Positions 8,784-18,462 of a DNA stretch of 64,000 nt are shown piece after piece. Position 1 is the first letter of the stretch. The number at the start of each line of letters is the position of its first letter. The DNA comes from Gimesia alba. Its GTDB lineage: Bacteria; Planctomycetota; Planctomycetia; Planctomycetales; Planctomycetaceae. A model generated the notes under the pieces. It was given only the letters and a program-made list of their open reading frames with translations. It ran no database searches and was not told the DNA's origin. The stretch spans positions 3,389,546-3,453,545 of the forward strand of contig NZ_CP036269.1 of the NCBI RefSeq assembly GCF_007744675.1. The letters are read 5' to 3'. A program made the translations under genes and the position numbers.

Positions 8784-9494
8784 TTATATGGAATCCTGTT
8801 TTTTCGAATTCATATCAGCGGGTTGTTCCAGGCGAATCAGAATTTCGTTACGCCTGAGAGGGCCCGGTGTCCAAGGGGGATCGTAACCGGCTGCTTCCAT
8901 ACTGCCTGATTGAGTCAGGCCTTTTTCTTTGATCCATGTGCGTAATTTCTGCTCTGCTTTCATAGTGGTTTCTTTATTTAAACGTCCATTAAAGCGATAG
9001 ACGGCAAAGCGTCCCCCTTTGCGTTTTTGAATGCTGACGTCAGCGCCCGTTGGCTCTGGTATGCCCGCTGCTCTGGTTTTTTCAGGAATCACAAACGCCA
9101 TTTTTCCACTGGCGTTCTGTGTTTCGGGATCCATGAATACCGGCGTTGTCATGGAGACCTTTTGTTCCTGCTGGTTTGCACCTTGAATATAACGGAACAG
9201 TTTCATGAAGCGTTTGTCTTTGTCAGCAGGCTGTGCTTTGCTGTCTGTCATCACCAGCATTAAATCAGGATAGTCACGGATTTCAAAAGAGTCCGCGGAT
9301 TCGACAACGGTATACGGGGCTGATTCGTATGCACTTCTGGCGGTCAACTTCCAGCTAAAGAAGAACAAAACCAGCAGTATTGCAGTCAGAGCAAGGTAAA
9401 TCATGCGTTTCCCCTTCCCGTTTGGCCTAAATTCAAGCAGTTGTGACGCAGATTTGTTCATTGTCTGTTCTGAACCGTTGGTTGGGAAGTTCAT
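8784..9494 (-). CDS. SOUL-family heme-binding-like protein, membrane-anchored
   Basis: 236 residues: a short N-terminal cytoplasmic segment, one transmembrane helix (about residues 31-48, IYLALTAILLVLFFF), then a SOUL/HBP domain. Typical motifs are the YTVVESADSFEIRDYP start, the FRYIQGANQQEQKVSMTTPV segment (K-MTTPV) and the late PWTPGPLRRNEILI. SOUL proteins bind heme or related tetrapyrroles in several lineages, but many bacterial members are untested. The start at the ATG 9492-9494 gives the whole protein; an internal Met at residue 12 is also possible. It follows a TTG-started membrane protein on the same strand after 40 bp, so the two may be co-transcribed. Confidence 0.85.
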   Translation of the reverse strand: MNFPTNGSEQTMNKSASQLLEFRPNGKGKRMIYLALTAILLVLFFFSWKLTARSAYESAPYTVVESADSFEIRDYPDLMLVMTDSKAQPADKDKRFMKLFRYIQGANQQEQKVSMTTPVFMDPETQNASGKMAFVIPEKTRAAGIPEPTGADVSIQKRKGGRFAVYRFNGRLNKETTMKAEQKLRTWIKEKGLTQSGSMEAAGYDPPWTPGPLRRNEILIRLEQPADMNSKKQDSI

Positions 9495-9642
9495 GCGATA
9501 GCTTTCTTTCTGAGTCTAAAAATGAGTAAACAGGCGGTTTATTCACTACAAGAAGCCCTCATGCTGACTATAGAGACTCTAGTTATGAAACGTTTATTGA
9601 ACAGGTTCTTTCTGAATGATTTTTTAGATGAAGGGCATGTTA

Positions 9643-10041
9643 ATGGCTGAGACAGACCAGACCGTCACGATTATGAGCGGACCACTGCGGACGGAACGCC
9701 TTTCGGATGGCAGTCGCCGGTTACTTTGTGATTTGGTTGTGAATGTGCGCGGTAAAGAGATTGTAGTCCCGGCGAATTTCATTGTGGACTCCCGTTCCCT
9801 GCCCCGTTTAAGTCAGTTGATGATCGATTGTTCCCGCGTGGATCTGGCGGGAGTGATTCATGACCGGCTGTATGAGACCGGTCAATTTACGCGCTGTGAA
9901 ACAGATACAATCTGGCGGTTAGTGGCTCGGTCAGGTTCGAGCCGGGCGAATTGGTTACAGGCGTGGTGGGGGTGGTTTCTGATTCGGCTGGGGGCCCGGT
10001 TTGCCTGGGATCGTGAGCGGAAGAAGAATCGATTGTCGTGA
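9643..10041 (+). CDS. DUF1353-like protein
   Basis: About 132 residues. The segment VPANFIVDSRSLPRL followed by AGVIHDRLYETG matches the DUF1353 pattern (V.aGF.tD.aSvPr, then aa.iHD.lY), a family often met in phages and of unknown activity, with a conserved His-Asp. The C-terminal third, WLQAWWGWFLIRLGARFAWDRERKKN, looks amphipathic or membrane-associated. I choose the ATG at 9643 because GAAGGG precedes it at normal spacing; ATGs at 9628 and 9637 are alternatives. No phage genes surround it. Confidence 0.65.
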   Translation: MAETDQTVTIMSGPLRTERLSDGSRRLLCDLVVNVRGKEIVVPANFIVDSRSLPRLSQLMIDCSRVDLAGVIHDRLYETGQFTRCETDTIWRLVARSGSSRANWLQAWWGWFLIRLGARFAWDRERKKNRLS

Positions 10042-10151
10042 AATTTTATCCGGGTGTTGACGTTTTGAGAGGTTTCATTGTGGTCTGAACTATTGCGACG
10101 TCTCGCGGCAAGGCGACTCCTGCTTTTCGTGGTTTTGGGATGATTGGTAAT

Positions 10152-10173
10152 CACTGTTGGCAAGCCAACAGTG
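10152..10173. repeat. Extragenic palindrome, family 2, copy 3
   Basis: CACTGTTGGC, AA, GCCAACAGTG: a 22-bp dyad followed by CCACC. As at 4648, it lies between two convergent gene ends. Confidence 0.75.
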
Positions 10174-10199
10174 CCACCGGGTTTTCCCTTACTTGGGAG

Positions 10200-12809
10200 C
10201 TATTGTTGGGTGATGATGGCGTGGTTGGGGGCGAGTTCGATCTGGTTGTTTTCGATGACGGGATCGGGGTCGGAGGACAGTAGAAGTTTTCCCTTGAGGG
10301 GGACGGCGATGGGTTTGGCGTCGGTAATCGCCGGGGGCGTCAGTCGAGTGGTGATAGTAGTGTGCTGGTAGTGTATGGTGAAGAGATTGTGATCCGGGTT
10401 ACATTCGGTTTTCATGTGGGCTGGTGTGAGCCAGCCGACTTGGAGGCCTTGCTTGCGGAGCTGGAGCAGACGGCGATACCACTCGTGCATATCATGGTCG
10501 CGCCCGGTAGCGTTGTTCCATTTGGCATGATAAAAGGCGTCTGCATTCGAGGGGAGATAGGCGTCCTGCCAGATATGCTCCGGGTATTCTCCTTTGCGAC
10601 CAAGGTCAACGGCTGTGCGGAGCTGTTGGTCTTCGAAATCGACGAAAAACGGGAATGGGGCTTCGGTCGCACATTCTTCACCCATGAATATCAGCGGGAT
10701 TCCGGGATAGAGCAGGACGAGGGCGGCGGCGGCTTTCTGGAATTCTTTGGAAGTCAGGTGGTGAATTCGTTTGCCGTGTGGGTGATTGCCGACGCTGTCA
10801 TGGGTTTGCAGAGCGATTACGAGTGACTCAAAATGCCGGCTTTTGCGCTGGTTTTCAGACACGCGCTGGGAATCCTTACCGGCGTAGACATAGCCGTGCG
10901 CGAGTGTTTCTACAAGATCGCGCGTCCCTTTGTACTGGCGATGGGTCAGTGACAGTTCGGGGAGTGCGTGCGAGTAGAGCGAATACATCAGGCAGTCGCA
11001 CCAGATGGCATCATAGGCGCCCCTGCTCTGGTCGGCGGTCAGCATTTCGTGGTTGTAGACGTTGGATTCGGCGATGAGGTGAATGGGATGGTTCCGGGAC
11101 GCCGCAAACGTTGTGACGGTCTGACGGATTTGATCGAGAATGGTAAACGAACTGTCATCGTACATGCAGTGGACGGCGTCGAGTCTTAAACCGTCGAGAT
11201 GAAATTCTTCGAGCCAGTAGATCGCGTTGTCGGTGATGAACTGTCGGACGTGTGCGGCATCGGGGCCGTCGTAGTTGACGGCGTCGCCCCAGGGGGTGTG
11301 GTGGTTGTCGGAAAAGTAAGGGCCGAATTCGGAGAGGTAGTTACCTTCCGGTCCCAGATGGTTATAAACGACGTCTAGTAACACGGCGAGGCCCGCGGAA
11401 TGGCAGGCGTCGACGAAGGCTTTGAAGTCGTCAACAGTGCCATACGTATTGCGAACGGCGAACAGATCGACACCGTCATAACCCCAGTTCCAATGTCCGG
11501 GCGACTGAGCGACGGGCATGAGTTCGACGGCGGTGATTCCCAGATCGAGCAAGGCGGGCAGGCGTTCGATGGCGGCGCGGAAGGTGCCGTCTTCGGTGAA
11601 GGTACCGAGGTGGAGTTCGTAGATGATCAACGCGCGTTTTTCAATGCCTTGCCAGTTTTGGTCGGTCCAGGCAAAGTCGCGGTGGTCGACAATTTGGGAA
11701 GGGCCGTGAACGCCCTGTGGTTGATAGTGCGACGTGGGATCGGGACGTGCGACGTTATTATCGAGGCGATATTGATACTGGGAGCCGGGCCGGGCGTTCT
11801 GAACAGTGCCAGAGAAGAAACTGTGTTCGTCGCGGTGCAAGTCGTGTTCGATGGTGGTGTCGCTATCTTGAATTTCGACAGTGACATTGTCTCGCTTGGG
11901 AGCCCAGACACGAAAATGGGTTTTGTTGGCAGTGACGGGAGTGGCTCCGAGGCGTTCAATGGGAGTGGCTGGGGTTTCTGCGAGTCCAAACCAACGACAG
12001 CCTTCGAGGACGCCGCTGGTGGCGGCGCTTTGTGCGAGGTAGAGTCTGTTCTTCCAGCCGGATTCCTGATGCAGTCGATGGACGCGCTGCGCGAGTGTGC
12101 GACTGGCGTTGCCGACCAGAATCGTGCGATAGCCGGCGGTAAGTGCGGCGAGGTCGTTGCCGGAATCGCCCGAGAAGACGATGTCTTCCGAGTTGAGGTT
12201 GTACTCGGCGAACCACCACTGGAGCGCGTGTGCTTTGGAGACGGTGGCCGGCAGGAGATCGATCAGGCCATCACCATTGAAGGGGTCGACGCTGTGGATA
12301 ATGGAGTATGGAGCCTGTGTCTGGTCAAGATCGGCCTGGATCTGTTCGACGAGTTTATCGAGTTCTGTAGCGTCGGCGTAAAAGCTGAGTTTGAAAGGCC
12401 CCTGCTTTTCTTCTTCCTGCAGACGCAAACCCGGAATCGACTGCAGCCGTTCACGGAGTGTGGCGATAGGCATGGCGGCGATGATCTGATCTTGATAATC
12501 CTGATACGCGGAGACGGGGGTGAATTCACCGGATGTCTGTCGCTGGAAGATTGAGGTGCCGACATCGCAGATGATCCACTCTGGTTCAGGGAGTTGGAAT
12601 TCGGTGATGGCTGCAACGACCGATTCGAAGTGACGGCCGGTGACGAAGATCAGGGAGATGTCATGAGCGGCGAACTGGCTGGTGAGTGTTTGCAGGTCGG
12701 ACCGGTTTTGTGTGTTGCCTTCGAGGGGGATGAAGGTGCCGTCGAGATCGGTAGCCAGGACGTGCCCTCGAGAGGAGACGGCTGGTTGATTCGGTTTCAT
12801 CGGGGACAT
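10200..12809 (-). CDS. HAD-IIB phosphatase fused to GH13 malto-oligosyltrehalose trehalohydrolase-like enzyme
   Basis: An 869-residue fusion. Residues about 15-275 form a HAD-IIB sucrose-phosphatase-like domain: ATDLDGTF carries the DxDxT nucleophile motif, VTGRH motif II, and SGDSGNDLAAL the metal site. Residues about 285-370 are an N-terminal E-set/CBM48 domain (HFRVWAPKRDNVTVEI), and 390-780 a GH13 barrel. Catalytic residues are seen as Asp in DGLRLDAVH (about 541), Glu in HLIAESNVYN (about 578) and Asp in LQTHDSVGN (about 670). The GH13 part most resembles TreZ, which releases trehalose from maltooligosyltrehalose, but no TreY is in the window. It is the third gene of the sucrose operon, 16 bp after the amylosucrase gene, which suggests alpha-glucan trimming rather than trehalose synthesis alone. 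Both domains keep their key residues. Confidence 0.85.
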   Translation of the reverse strand: MSPMKPNQPAVSSRGHVLATDLDGTFIPLEGNTQNRSDLQTLTSQFAAHDISLIFVTGRHFESVVAAITEFQLPEPEWIICDVGTSIFQRQTSGEFTPVSAYQDYQDQIIAAMPIATLRERLQSIPGLRLQEEEKQGPFKLSFYADATELDKLVEQIQADLDQTQAPYSIIHSVDPFNGDGLIDLLPATVSKAHALQWWFAEYNLNSEDIVFSGDSGNDLAALTAGYRTILVGNASRTLAQRVHRLHQESGWKNRLYLAQSAATSGVLEGCRWFGLAETPATPIERLGATPVTANKTHFRVWAPKRDNVTVEIQDSDTTIEHDLHRDEHSFFSGTVQNARPGSQYQYRLDNNVARPDPTSHYQPQGVHGPSQIVDHRDFAWTDQNWQGIEKRALIIYELHLGTFTEDGTFRAAIERLPALLDLGITAVELMPVAQSPGHWNWGYDGVDLFAVRNTYGTVDDFKAFVDACHSAGLAVLLDVVYNHLGPEGNYLSEFGPYFSDNHHTPWGDAVNYDGPDAAHVRQFITDNAIYWLEEFHLDGLRLDAVHCMYDDSSFTILDQIRQTVTTFAASRNHPIHLIAESNVYNHEMLTADQSRGAYDAIWCDCLMYSLYSHALPELSLTHRQYKGTRDLVETLAHGYVYAGKDSQRVSENQRKSRHFESLVIALQTHDSVGNHPHGKRIHHLTSKEFQKAAAALVLLYPGIPLIFMGEECATEAPFPFFVDFEDQQLRTAVDLGRKGEYPEHIWQDAYLPSNADAFYHAKWNNATGRDHDMHEWYRRLLQLRKQGLQVGWLTPAHMKTECNPDHNLFTIHYQHTTITTRLTPPAITDAKPIAVPLKGKLLLSSDPDPVIENNQIELAPNHAIITQQ

Positions 12810-12825
12810 CAGATCGTTCCGTCGG

Positions 12826-14793
12826 TTAGACGCGATTGAGCCAGAGGATCTGGTACGGTGCGAGCACCAGTTTCTCTGAGGTCGCGTAGGTTTTATCTTC
12901 GATCATATCCTGGAAGAATCGTCCCAGTCCGGCAGTACGGAGTTTGTTACCGTCGATTTCCTGGGTTTCTTCAGAAAAATTCGCGAGGACGATTAAGCGA
13001 TTGCCATCATGTAAGCGCACATAACCGAGAATGTGGTCATTTGCCGTTGCGATCAGCTCCATGTCCTGGCCGGCGAGTGCGGGCAGTGATTTTCTTAAGG
13101 CGATCAATTTTTGTGTGGATCGATAAATCTGTTTGCGGATTGAACCGTTTTCAGTGCCGATATGGTCATCGAGTTCGTCGAGGTATTCCCATTGCATTTT
13201 GGGACGATGAATCCAGCGGGAATCGCCGGCTTTGGCGGGATCTTTGACGAAGTCGTAATCGTTGAGCATGCCCCATTCCTCTCCCAGATAGAGAAGTGGA
13301 ATGCCGCCGATGCTGAGTGAAACGCCATGCAGAAGAAGCATGCGGCTGATGGCGATTTTTTTCTTTTCGTCATCGTCTTCTTCGATGGCCTGTTCCAGAC
13401 CAGCGAGAGACGCCATCGTTCCGGAGATGCGCATGTCGCCTGTTTCGAAGTTTTCCTGAAAAGGAACGCCACGCGCGAACGAGCCCGGGAACTGGCCGGT
13501 ATAGAATTCATTGAGGAAGTTACGATGATCATAGGCGTTGATACCGATGGCTTCGGCATCGGCATCATCGAAGGTCCAGCCGATGTCATCATGACAGCGC
13601 AGATAATTGACCCAGGCTGTATTGGGGGGAAGCTTATAGCGGTGTTTGAGTGTTTGTGTCAGCAGGTTGACTTTGCGTGTCGCCAGCGATTCCCAGAGCA
13701 GCGCCATCAGTGTGGGGTTGTACGAGATCTGGCATTCTTCCTCGCTGATATATTTGACAACATCGTCGGGATGGACGATGGCTTCGGACTTGAACAACAG
13801 GCCTGGCGTGGCGATGCGTGCCAGGCGGTTGAAGGCCTGAATGAGGGTGTGTGCTTCGGGCAGATTTTCGCAGCTTGTCCCCATCTGTTTCCAGATAAAA
13901 GCGACGGCGTCGAGGCGCAGGATATCGATGCCGGTGTTGGCGATGAAAAACATTTCATCGAGCATGGCACGGAAGACAGCGGGGTTCGTGTAATTCAGGT
14001 CCCATTGAAAGCTGTTAAAGGTGGTCCAGACCCATTGTTGCATGCCGTCGTGCCAGGTGAAGTTGCCGCGGCGGACGGTGGGAAAAATTTCCCGGAGCGT
14101 GCGTTCGTATTTTTCGGGTTCCGTGCGATCGGGGTAAATGTAATAGAAATCCTGGTACTCACGATTTCCGGATTGGGCGAGTTGTGCCCATTCGTGGTCA
14201 TCGGACGTATGATTGAAGACAAAATCGAGGACCAGTGAAATGCCGGCTTCGCGCAGGTCAGCGGCGAGCAGACGCAGGTCGTCGATGGTACCAAGCCGGG
14301 GGTCTACTGAGCGATACGTGCTGATGGCGTATCCCCCGTCATTATTGCCGGGACGGACGGCGAACAGCGGCATAAAGTGTAAGTAAGTCAGGCCGAGGTC
14401 CTTGAAGTAGCCTACATTCTCGCGAAGTTTGCTTAAATTATCGCCGAACAGATCGACGTATAAGGCACCGCCAGAGATCTTTTCCGACTGAAACCAGTTG
14501 GGTTCGTTGATGCGGTGGCGATCGAGTTTGCAGAGGGCTTCGGGACGTTCGGCCCAGGCTTTTGCAGCGGTGATCAGGACCTGTTCGATATGATAGAAGA
14601 AGTCGTACCGGGAGTGATATAGACGAAAGAGTAGCGCAAACAGAGGGCGCCAATGTTCCTTCAGTCTTAATTCGAATTCGTGTCGTTTGCCATCACTGAT
14701 TTGGCTGGTTTGCCAGACTGCTTCGAGCTGCGGTTGCAAGCGTTGCAGTGTCAGATCCGCTTTGAAGTCAATCTCATCCTGCGCCGTGCTCAT
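12826..14793 (-). CDS. Amylosucrase (GH13)
   Basis: 655 residues, matching the amylosucrase family over its whole length: an N-terminal helical domain (about 1-95), the GH13 barrel with B and B' domains, and a C-terminal beta domain. Signature pieces are [20 protein letters not shown] (nucleophile Asp, about 294), [13 protein letters not shown] (acid/base Glu, about 336), CHDDIGWTF (Asp, about 403) and SFARGVPFQ. The enzyme moves glucose from sucrose to alpha-1,4-glucan and releases fructose. Its ATG overlaps the stop of the sucrose-phosphate synthase gene (14790-14793), so the sucrose maker and sucrose user are translationally coupled. The family assignment is secure; direction of flux in the cell is inference. 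Confidence 0.93.
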   Translation of the reverse strand: MSTAQDEIDFKADLTLQRLQPQLEAVWQTSQISDGKRHEFELRLKEHWRPLFALLFRLYHSRYDFFYHIEQVLITAAKAWAERPEALCKLDRHRINEPNWFQSEKISGGALYVDLFGDNLSKLRENVGYFKDLGLTYLHFMPLFAVRPGNNDGGYAISTYRSVDPRLGTIDDLRLLAADLREAGISLVLDFVFNHTSDDHEWAQLAQSGNREYQDFYYIYPDRTEPEKYERTLREIFPTVRRGNFTWHDGMQQWVWTTFNSFQWDLNYTNPAVFRAMLDEMFFIANTGIDILRLDAVAFIWKQMGTSCENLPEAHTLIQAFNRLARIATPGLLFKSEAIVHPDDVVKYISEEECQISYNPTLMALLWESLATRKVNLLTQTLKHRYKLPPNTAWVNYLRCHDDIGWTFDDADAEAIGINAYDHRNFLNEFYTGQFPGSFARGVPFQENFETGDMRISGTMASLAGLEQAIEEDDDEKKKIAISRMLLLHGVSLSIGGIPLLYLGEEWGMLNDYDFVKDPAKAGDSRWIHRPKMQWEYLDELDDHIGTENGSIRKQIYRSTQKLIALRKSLPALAGQDMELIATANDHILGYVRLHDGNRLIVLANFSEETQEIDGNKLRTAGLGRFFQDMIEDKTYATSEKLVLAPYQILWLNRV

Positions 14794-17027
14794 TCGATCC
14801 GATCATTGGGAATAGTTATCTTGTCTAAAAAGTTGTAGTATTTGATGCCTTCGAGAATGCCTGCAGCATGCGAGGCTTTCGCGAAGTAGACGCGGGGACG
14901 ATTACGGAGCTTTTCCAGCTCTTCACTATGGTTGCCGACAACGACGCCCAGCGTCCGTCCCAACAGCATGCCGGCATCGTTACCCGAGTCGCCTGAGACG
15001 AGAACATGTTCCGGAGCGAAGCCCCATTTCCAGAGAACATGCCGCATGGAAAGGTCGCTTCCACCCCGTACGGGGATGATATCAAGATACATGCCGAGGG
15101 ACATAATAACCTTAGCACGCAAACCGGCTTCCCGGAGAATTTTTTTAATGGCTGTGATACTGGGGCTGAGGCTGGTATCGATTTCGTAACTGACTTTAAA
15201 TTCTGACTGATGTTCGTCTTCCTGAGGAAAGAAACCCGGGAGTGGATCGAGCGTTTTTCGAATCTCTTCCGGCTTCCAGGCATAGTCGATTGATTTGCGC
15301 CAACTGAGGTCGGGAGTGAGGTGCTCACCGTAGTGTATTTGTGTACCAGCGTCGGTGTCAATCAGGTCTGGTTGGGGAAGTCCCAATTCCTTAATTAAGG
15401 CCATGGCACTATCCAGACGTCTGCCTGTTGCGATACCAAAACCGATATGTTCATTTTCACGGATCAGTTCGATGAATTCCTTTAATGCGTCATCGTCGCC
15501 CGTCAGTGTATTGTCCAGATCGGTGATAATCAACCGGTCAAAATCGGGAAGTCGTCTGTTAGTCGATTTGTCTGCGAGCACGGGGGCCGGCGAATGTTCG
15601 AGAATGTCATCCAGGTCACGCAGATAACGATTGGCATGATTATTCCAGGAATAGAATTCGCGTGTGCCTTTGATCCCGTTTGCTGACCAGTCGGTCCACT
15701 GTTCCGGTTCTGTGAGCACGCGGAGCAGTGCATGTTCGATGGCAGATTGATCTAACGGGTCCACCAGCAGGCCGTTTTGACAGTTGGCGATGATATCTCG
15801 CGGTCCCCCATCATTGGTGGCGACAATGGGCAAGCCGGTAGCACCGGCTTCCAACAGAGTCAGACCGAAGGGTTCGGTGAGCGCGGGATTGATGAAAACT
15901 CCCTTGGTTGATGTCGCGAGCCGATACAATTCGGGAACGTCATCTGGCTGATGTTTTTTCGGGTAAGCAACTTTTCCATACAGGTTGTACTTATCGATCA
16001 GATAGAGCACGTTTTCGATGATCGAACGTTGCCCTTTTGGTAATTCGCGCAGATCATCACGGGCTCCCATAACCATGACCAGGTTGGCCATTTCCTGCAG
16101 TTGTTCGCTCTCGCCATAAACGCGGACGAGCATTTCCAGGTTTTTGCGTTCATCGGGGCGTGCCATGGTGAGAATCATGGGCTTGTCGGGTTCACGCAGG
16201 AAGCGTCCCAGGTCGCTGGCGATATGAGGCAGCTTCCAGTTTTTATCTGCTGGTGCGAATGAGTCTAAATCGACGCCGGGAGGAATGACTTCCATCCGCG
16301 AGGGTTCGTAATGATCGTACAGTTGGTATTGCTGTTCAACTTCCTGATTGGTGCTGGTGACGACCATGGATGCGGTTTCGAGAGCGAGCTCTTCGGCTTC
16401 GATGCGCGTCGTGAACTTATATTTGTTTTCGAGTGCGTCGATATCGGTTTTACTGAGTGACAGACGTTGTCGTTTCACACGACCGAGTGAGTGACCGGTG
16501 AAGACATAGGGAATGTGCAGCAGACGTGCCAACTGGGCACCGGCAACGCCGGCATCGGCATAGTGACCGTGAATGATGTCTGGCAGGCCGGTTCGCTTAA
16601 AATGTTGCAGTGTCTGGTCGATGAATAATTCGAGGTAAGGCCACAATGATTCTTTGCGCAGATAACGTTTGGGGCCGAAGGGAATTCTGACGATCTTGGC
16701 GTTTTCGGAAATTTGTTCTTCAACTTGGGCATAATCATCGTCCACTTTGGGATCGATAATCTGTCGGGTGAGCAATTCGACTTCCCGGACGTGCGTATGT
16801 GCGGCCAGTTCGCGTGCGAGTTCCAGTACGTATTTGACCTGACCTCCCGTATCAGCATCGCGGCCTAATTCAGGGTTGTGGGCGCGAATCAAACCGTGCA
16901 GGCTGATGAGTGTGATTTTCAGGTCATCCGGTTTTTTGGCGGGAAACGCCGCGGCTTTTGTTTTAGTGGTTGATTTTGATTTCTGCTTGGATGATTTTTT
17001 TAAAACATCTCGGGCCATTTTCTTCAT
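14790..17027 (-). CDS. Bidomain sucrose-phosphate synthase / sucrose-phosphate phosphatase
   Basis: 745 residues. After a Lys-rich N-terminus come a GT4-type glucosyltransferase (about 35-490; [21 protein letters not shown] is typical of SPS, with the [10 protein letters not shown] donor-site motif) and a HAD-IIB phosphatase (about 510-735; [27 protein letters not shown]). The protein would make sucrose-6-phosphate from UDP- or ADP-glucose and fructose-6-phosphate and then remove the phosphate. The ATG at 17025-17027 follows AAAGGAAC at good spacing. It heads a three-gene minus-strand operon. Sucrose as a compatible solute or a glycogen precursor fits such operons. The phosphatase motifs are complete, so the fused phosphatase in the third gene is a second copy of this activity type. 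Confidence 0.92.
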   Translation of the reverse strand: MKKMARDVLKKSSKQKSKSTTKTKAAAFPAKKPDDLKITLISLHGLIRAHNPELGRDADTGGQVKYVLELARELAAHTHVREVELLTRQIIDPKVDDDYAQVEEQISENAKIVRIPFGPKRYLRKESLWPYLELFIDQTLQHFKRTGLPDIIHGHYADAGVAGAQLARLLHIPYVFTGHSLGRVKRQRLSLSKTDIDALENKYKFTTRIEAEELALETASMVVTSTNQEVEQQYQLYDHYEPSRMEVIPPGVDLDSFAPADKNWKLPHIASDLGRFLREPDKPMILTMARPDERKNLEMLVRVYGESEQLQEMANLVMVMGARDDLRELPKGQRSIIENVLYLIDKYNLYGKVAYPKKHQPDDVPELYRLATSTKGVFINPALTEPFGLTLLEAGATGLPIVATNDGGPRDIIANCQNGLLVDPLDQSAIEHALLRVLTEPEQWTDWSANGIKGTREFYSWNNHANRYLRDLDDILEHSPAPVLADKSTNRRLPDFDRLIITDLDNTLTGDDDALKEFIELIRENEHIGFGIATGRRLDSAMALIKELGLPQPDLIDTDAGTQIHYGEHLTPDLSWRKSIDYAWKPEEIRKTLDPLPGFFPQEDEHQSEFKVSYEIDTSLSPSITAIKKILREAGLRAKVIMSLGMYLDIIPVRGGSDLSMRHVLWKWGFAPEHVLVSGDSGNDAGMLLGRTLGVVVGNHSEELEKLRNRPRVYFAKASHAAGILEGIKYYNFLDKITIPNDRIE

Positions 17028-17581
17028 CCTGTTCCTTTGAGGTCTTTAAGAGAGTGACACTTTCCGGCATCCTGGGAAAATGAATTTGTAGTTAGAGTCC
17101 GTCCTGCGCGAAGAGCGGAGCAAAATTTCGACAAAGCATGGTTCGTAACAGCGCGTACGAACCGGCGAAAAAGAATCGGATGGCACGATCCTGAGAGAGA
17201 CCGGTCGCTGAGCGACCACCGTGATCGATGAGCGACCACTGTCGCGTAACGCATTTCTGCGCGTTGTTGTTTACTGGCGTGTAAAACTGGCTCATCCTGA
17301 ACTGATCGTACCTGATTCATTGTGAGAATATAAGGCAGCAAACGATGTACCGAATAGAAAAAAAGGATTTACAGGCTAAATTCCACTGTATAAATGACTT
17401 GAGGCATCAAGTGACAACAGAACTTCCGTAACAGGACGGTTCCCTTTTCTTGAATTCTGCATGACTTTCGCGCGGGCACATTGTATTTCCTCGAATGTGA
17501 AATTAGAGTAATTAGTTAGGAAGGTTACTGAATCTTCCCCAGAGTATTAATTCACACCTTTGACAGTAAGAGGAATGATTT
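17028..17581. promoter_or_regulatory. Divergent upstream region of the sucrose operon and the DUF1080 gene
   Basis: 554 bp without a credible gene. A short dyad GGTCGCT-G-AGCGACC is at 17203-17217 and its right part recurs at 17228-17239 (TGAGCGACCAC), so a regulator site or 5'-leader structure is possible. I cannot place a promoter with confidence; an open frame on the minus strand here has no recognisable content. Confidence 0.35.
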
Positions 17582-18331
17582 ATGGATACAAAGATCAGTT
17601 TCCAAAAGCGTCTTTGTTCGTTTCTGGTTCTCGCACTTGTGGGGACTTCCGTGTTATCCGCGGGCGAAAAAAAAGCGGACTCCAAACTGAATCAGCCGCC
17701 TGAAGGTTTTATTGCCCTGTTTAACGGGAAGGATCTGTCGGGCTGGATCGGGATGAATTACCATAAAGTCAAAGGCAGAAGTCCTCTGGCTGTCAAGAAA
17801 ATGTCGGAAGCCGAACGCAAGGAACTGCTGAAAAAGAACTGGGAAGATGTTTTAGAGCACTGGTCAGTTGAAGATGGTGAGCTCGTCAACGACGGGAAAG
17901 GCGTTTATCTGACGACGGCGGAAGACTTTGGTGATTTTGAATTACTGCTCGATTATAAAACCGTCGCCAAAGCTGACAGCGGTATCTATCTGCGTGGCGT
18001 GCCTCAGGTACAGATCTGGGACACCACGAAAGAAGGCGGCAAATGGGATCGCAAAGCGAATCTTGGTTCCGGTGGGTTGTTTAATAATAAGGGGGAAGGC
18101 AAATATCCACTCGTGCATGCCGATAAACCGTTTGGGGAATGGAATCATTTCCGCATCATTATGAAAGGTGATAAGGTCACCGTTTATATGAACGACAAGC
18201 TGGTTGTCGACAACAAAAAGATGGATAACTATTATGAAAAAGATCAGCCCATCTACGAGACCGGCCCGATTCAGTTACAGACTCACGGCGGCGAAATTCG
18301 CTTTAAGAATGTCTTTCTGAAAAAGTTATAA
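17582..18331 (+). CDS. Secreted DUF1080 (3-keto-disaccharide hydrolase-like) protein
   Basis: 249 residues with a signal peptide (about 1-27, SVLSAGE cleavage region) and one DUF1080/LamG-like jelly-roll domain. The family landmark FNGKDLSGWIG appears at about residue 46, with SGIYLRGVPQVQIWD and GGLFNNK in the core and the ending GPIQLQTHGGEIRFKNVFLK. Some DUF1080 members are reported to hydrolyse 3-keto-disaccharides; most are untested and very numerous in planctomycetes. The ATG at 17582 has GAGGA eight bases before it. A clear terminator follows at 18357-18397, so the gene is probably transcribed alone. Confidence 0.9.
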   Translation: MDTKISFQKRLCSFLVLALVGTSVLSAGEKKADSKLNQPPEGFIALFNGKDLSGWIGMNYHKVKGRSPLAVKKMSEAERKELLKKNWEDVLEHWSVEDGELVNDGKGVYLTTAEDFGDFELLLDYKTVAKADSGIYLRGVPQVQIWDTTKEGGKWDRKANLGSGGLFNNKGEGKYPLVHADKPFGEWNHFRIIMKGDKVTVYMNDKLVVDNKKMDNYYEKDQPIYETGPIQLQTHGGEIRFKNVFLKKL

Positions 18332-18356
18332 TCGATTAAGAATCGTGTTTTGAACT

Positions 18357-18397
18357 TGGCACTGATTCTGTCAATCCCATAGAATCAGTGCCAGTTT
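18357..18397 (+). terminator. Rho-independent terminator after the DUF1080 gene
   Basis: The perfect 13-bp stem TGGCACTGATTCT / AGAATCAGTGCCA with an 11-nt loop is followed by GTTTTG. Confidence 0.8.
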
Positions 18398-18462
18398 TGT
18401 GAATCAAAAATGTCCCGCCATCGACTTTTCAAAATAGAAACTTCAAGGAGGAGTGATTCGAG

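Noticed and set aside
11400..12554. A 384-codon plus-strand open frame
   Set aside because: It is antisense to the HAD-GH13 fusion gene, whose domains and catalytic residues are clear; the plus-strand frame shows no domain.
13327..14238. A 303-codon plus-strand open frame
   Set aside because: It is antisense to the amylosucrase gene, which is fully supported.
17024..17341. A 105-codon minus-strand open frame before the sucrose operon
   Set aside because: It overlaps the SPS start, has no domain, and seems to be a leader region with small dyads.
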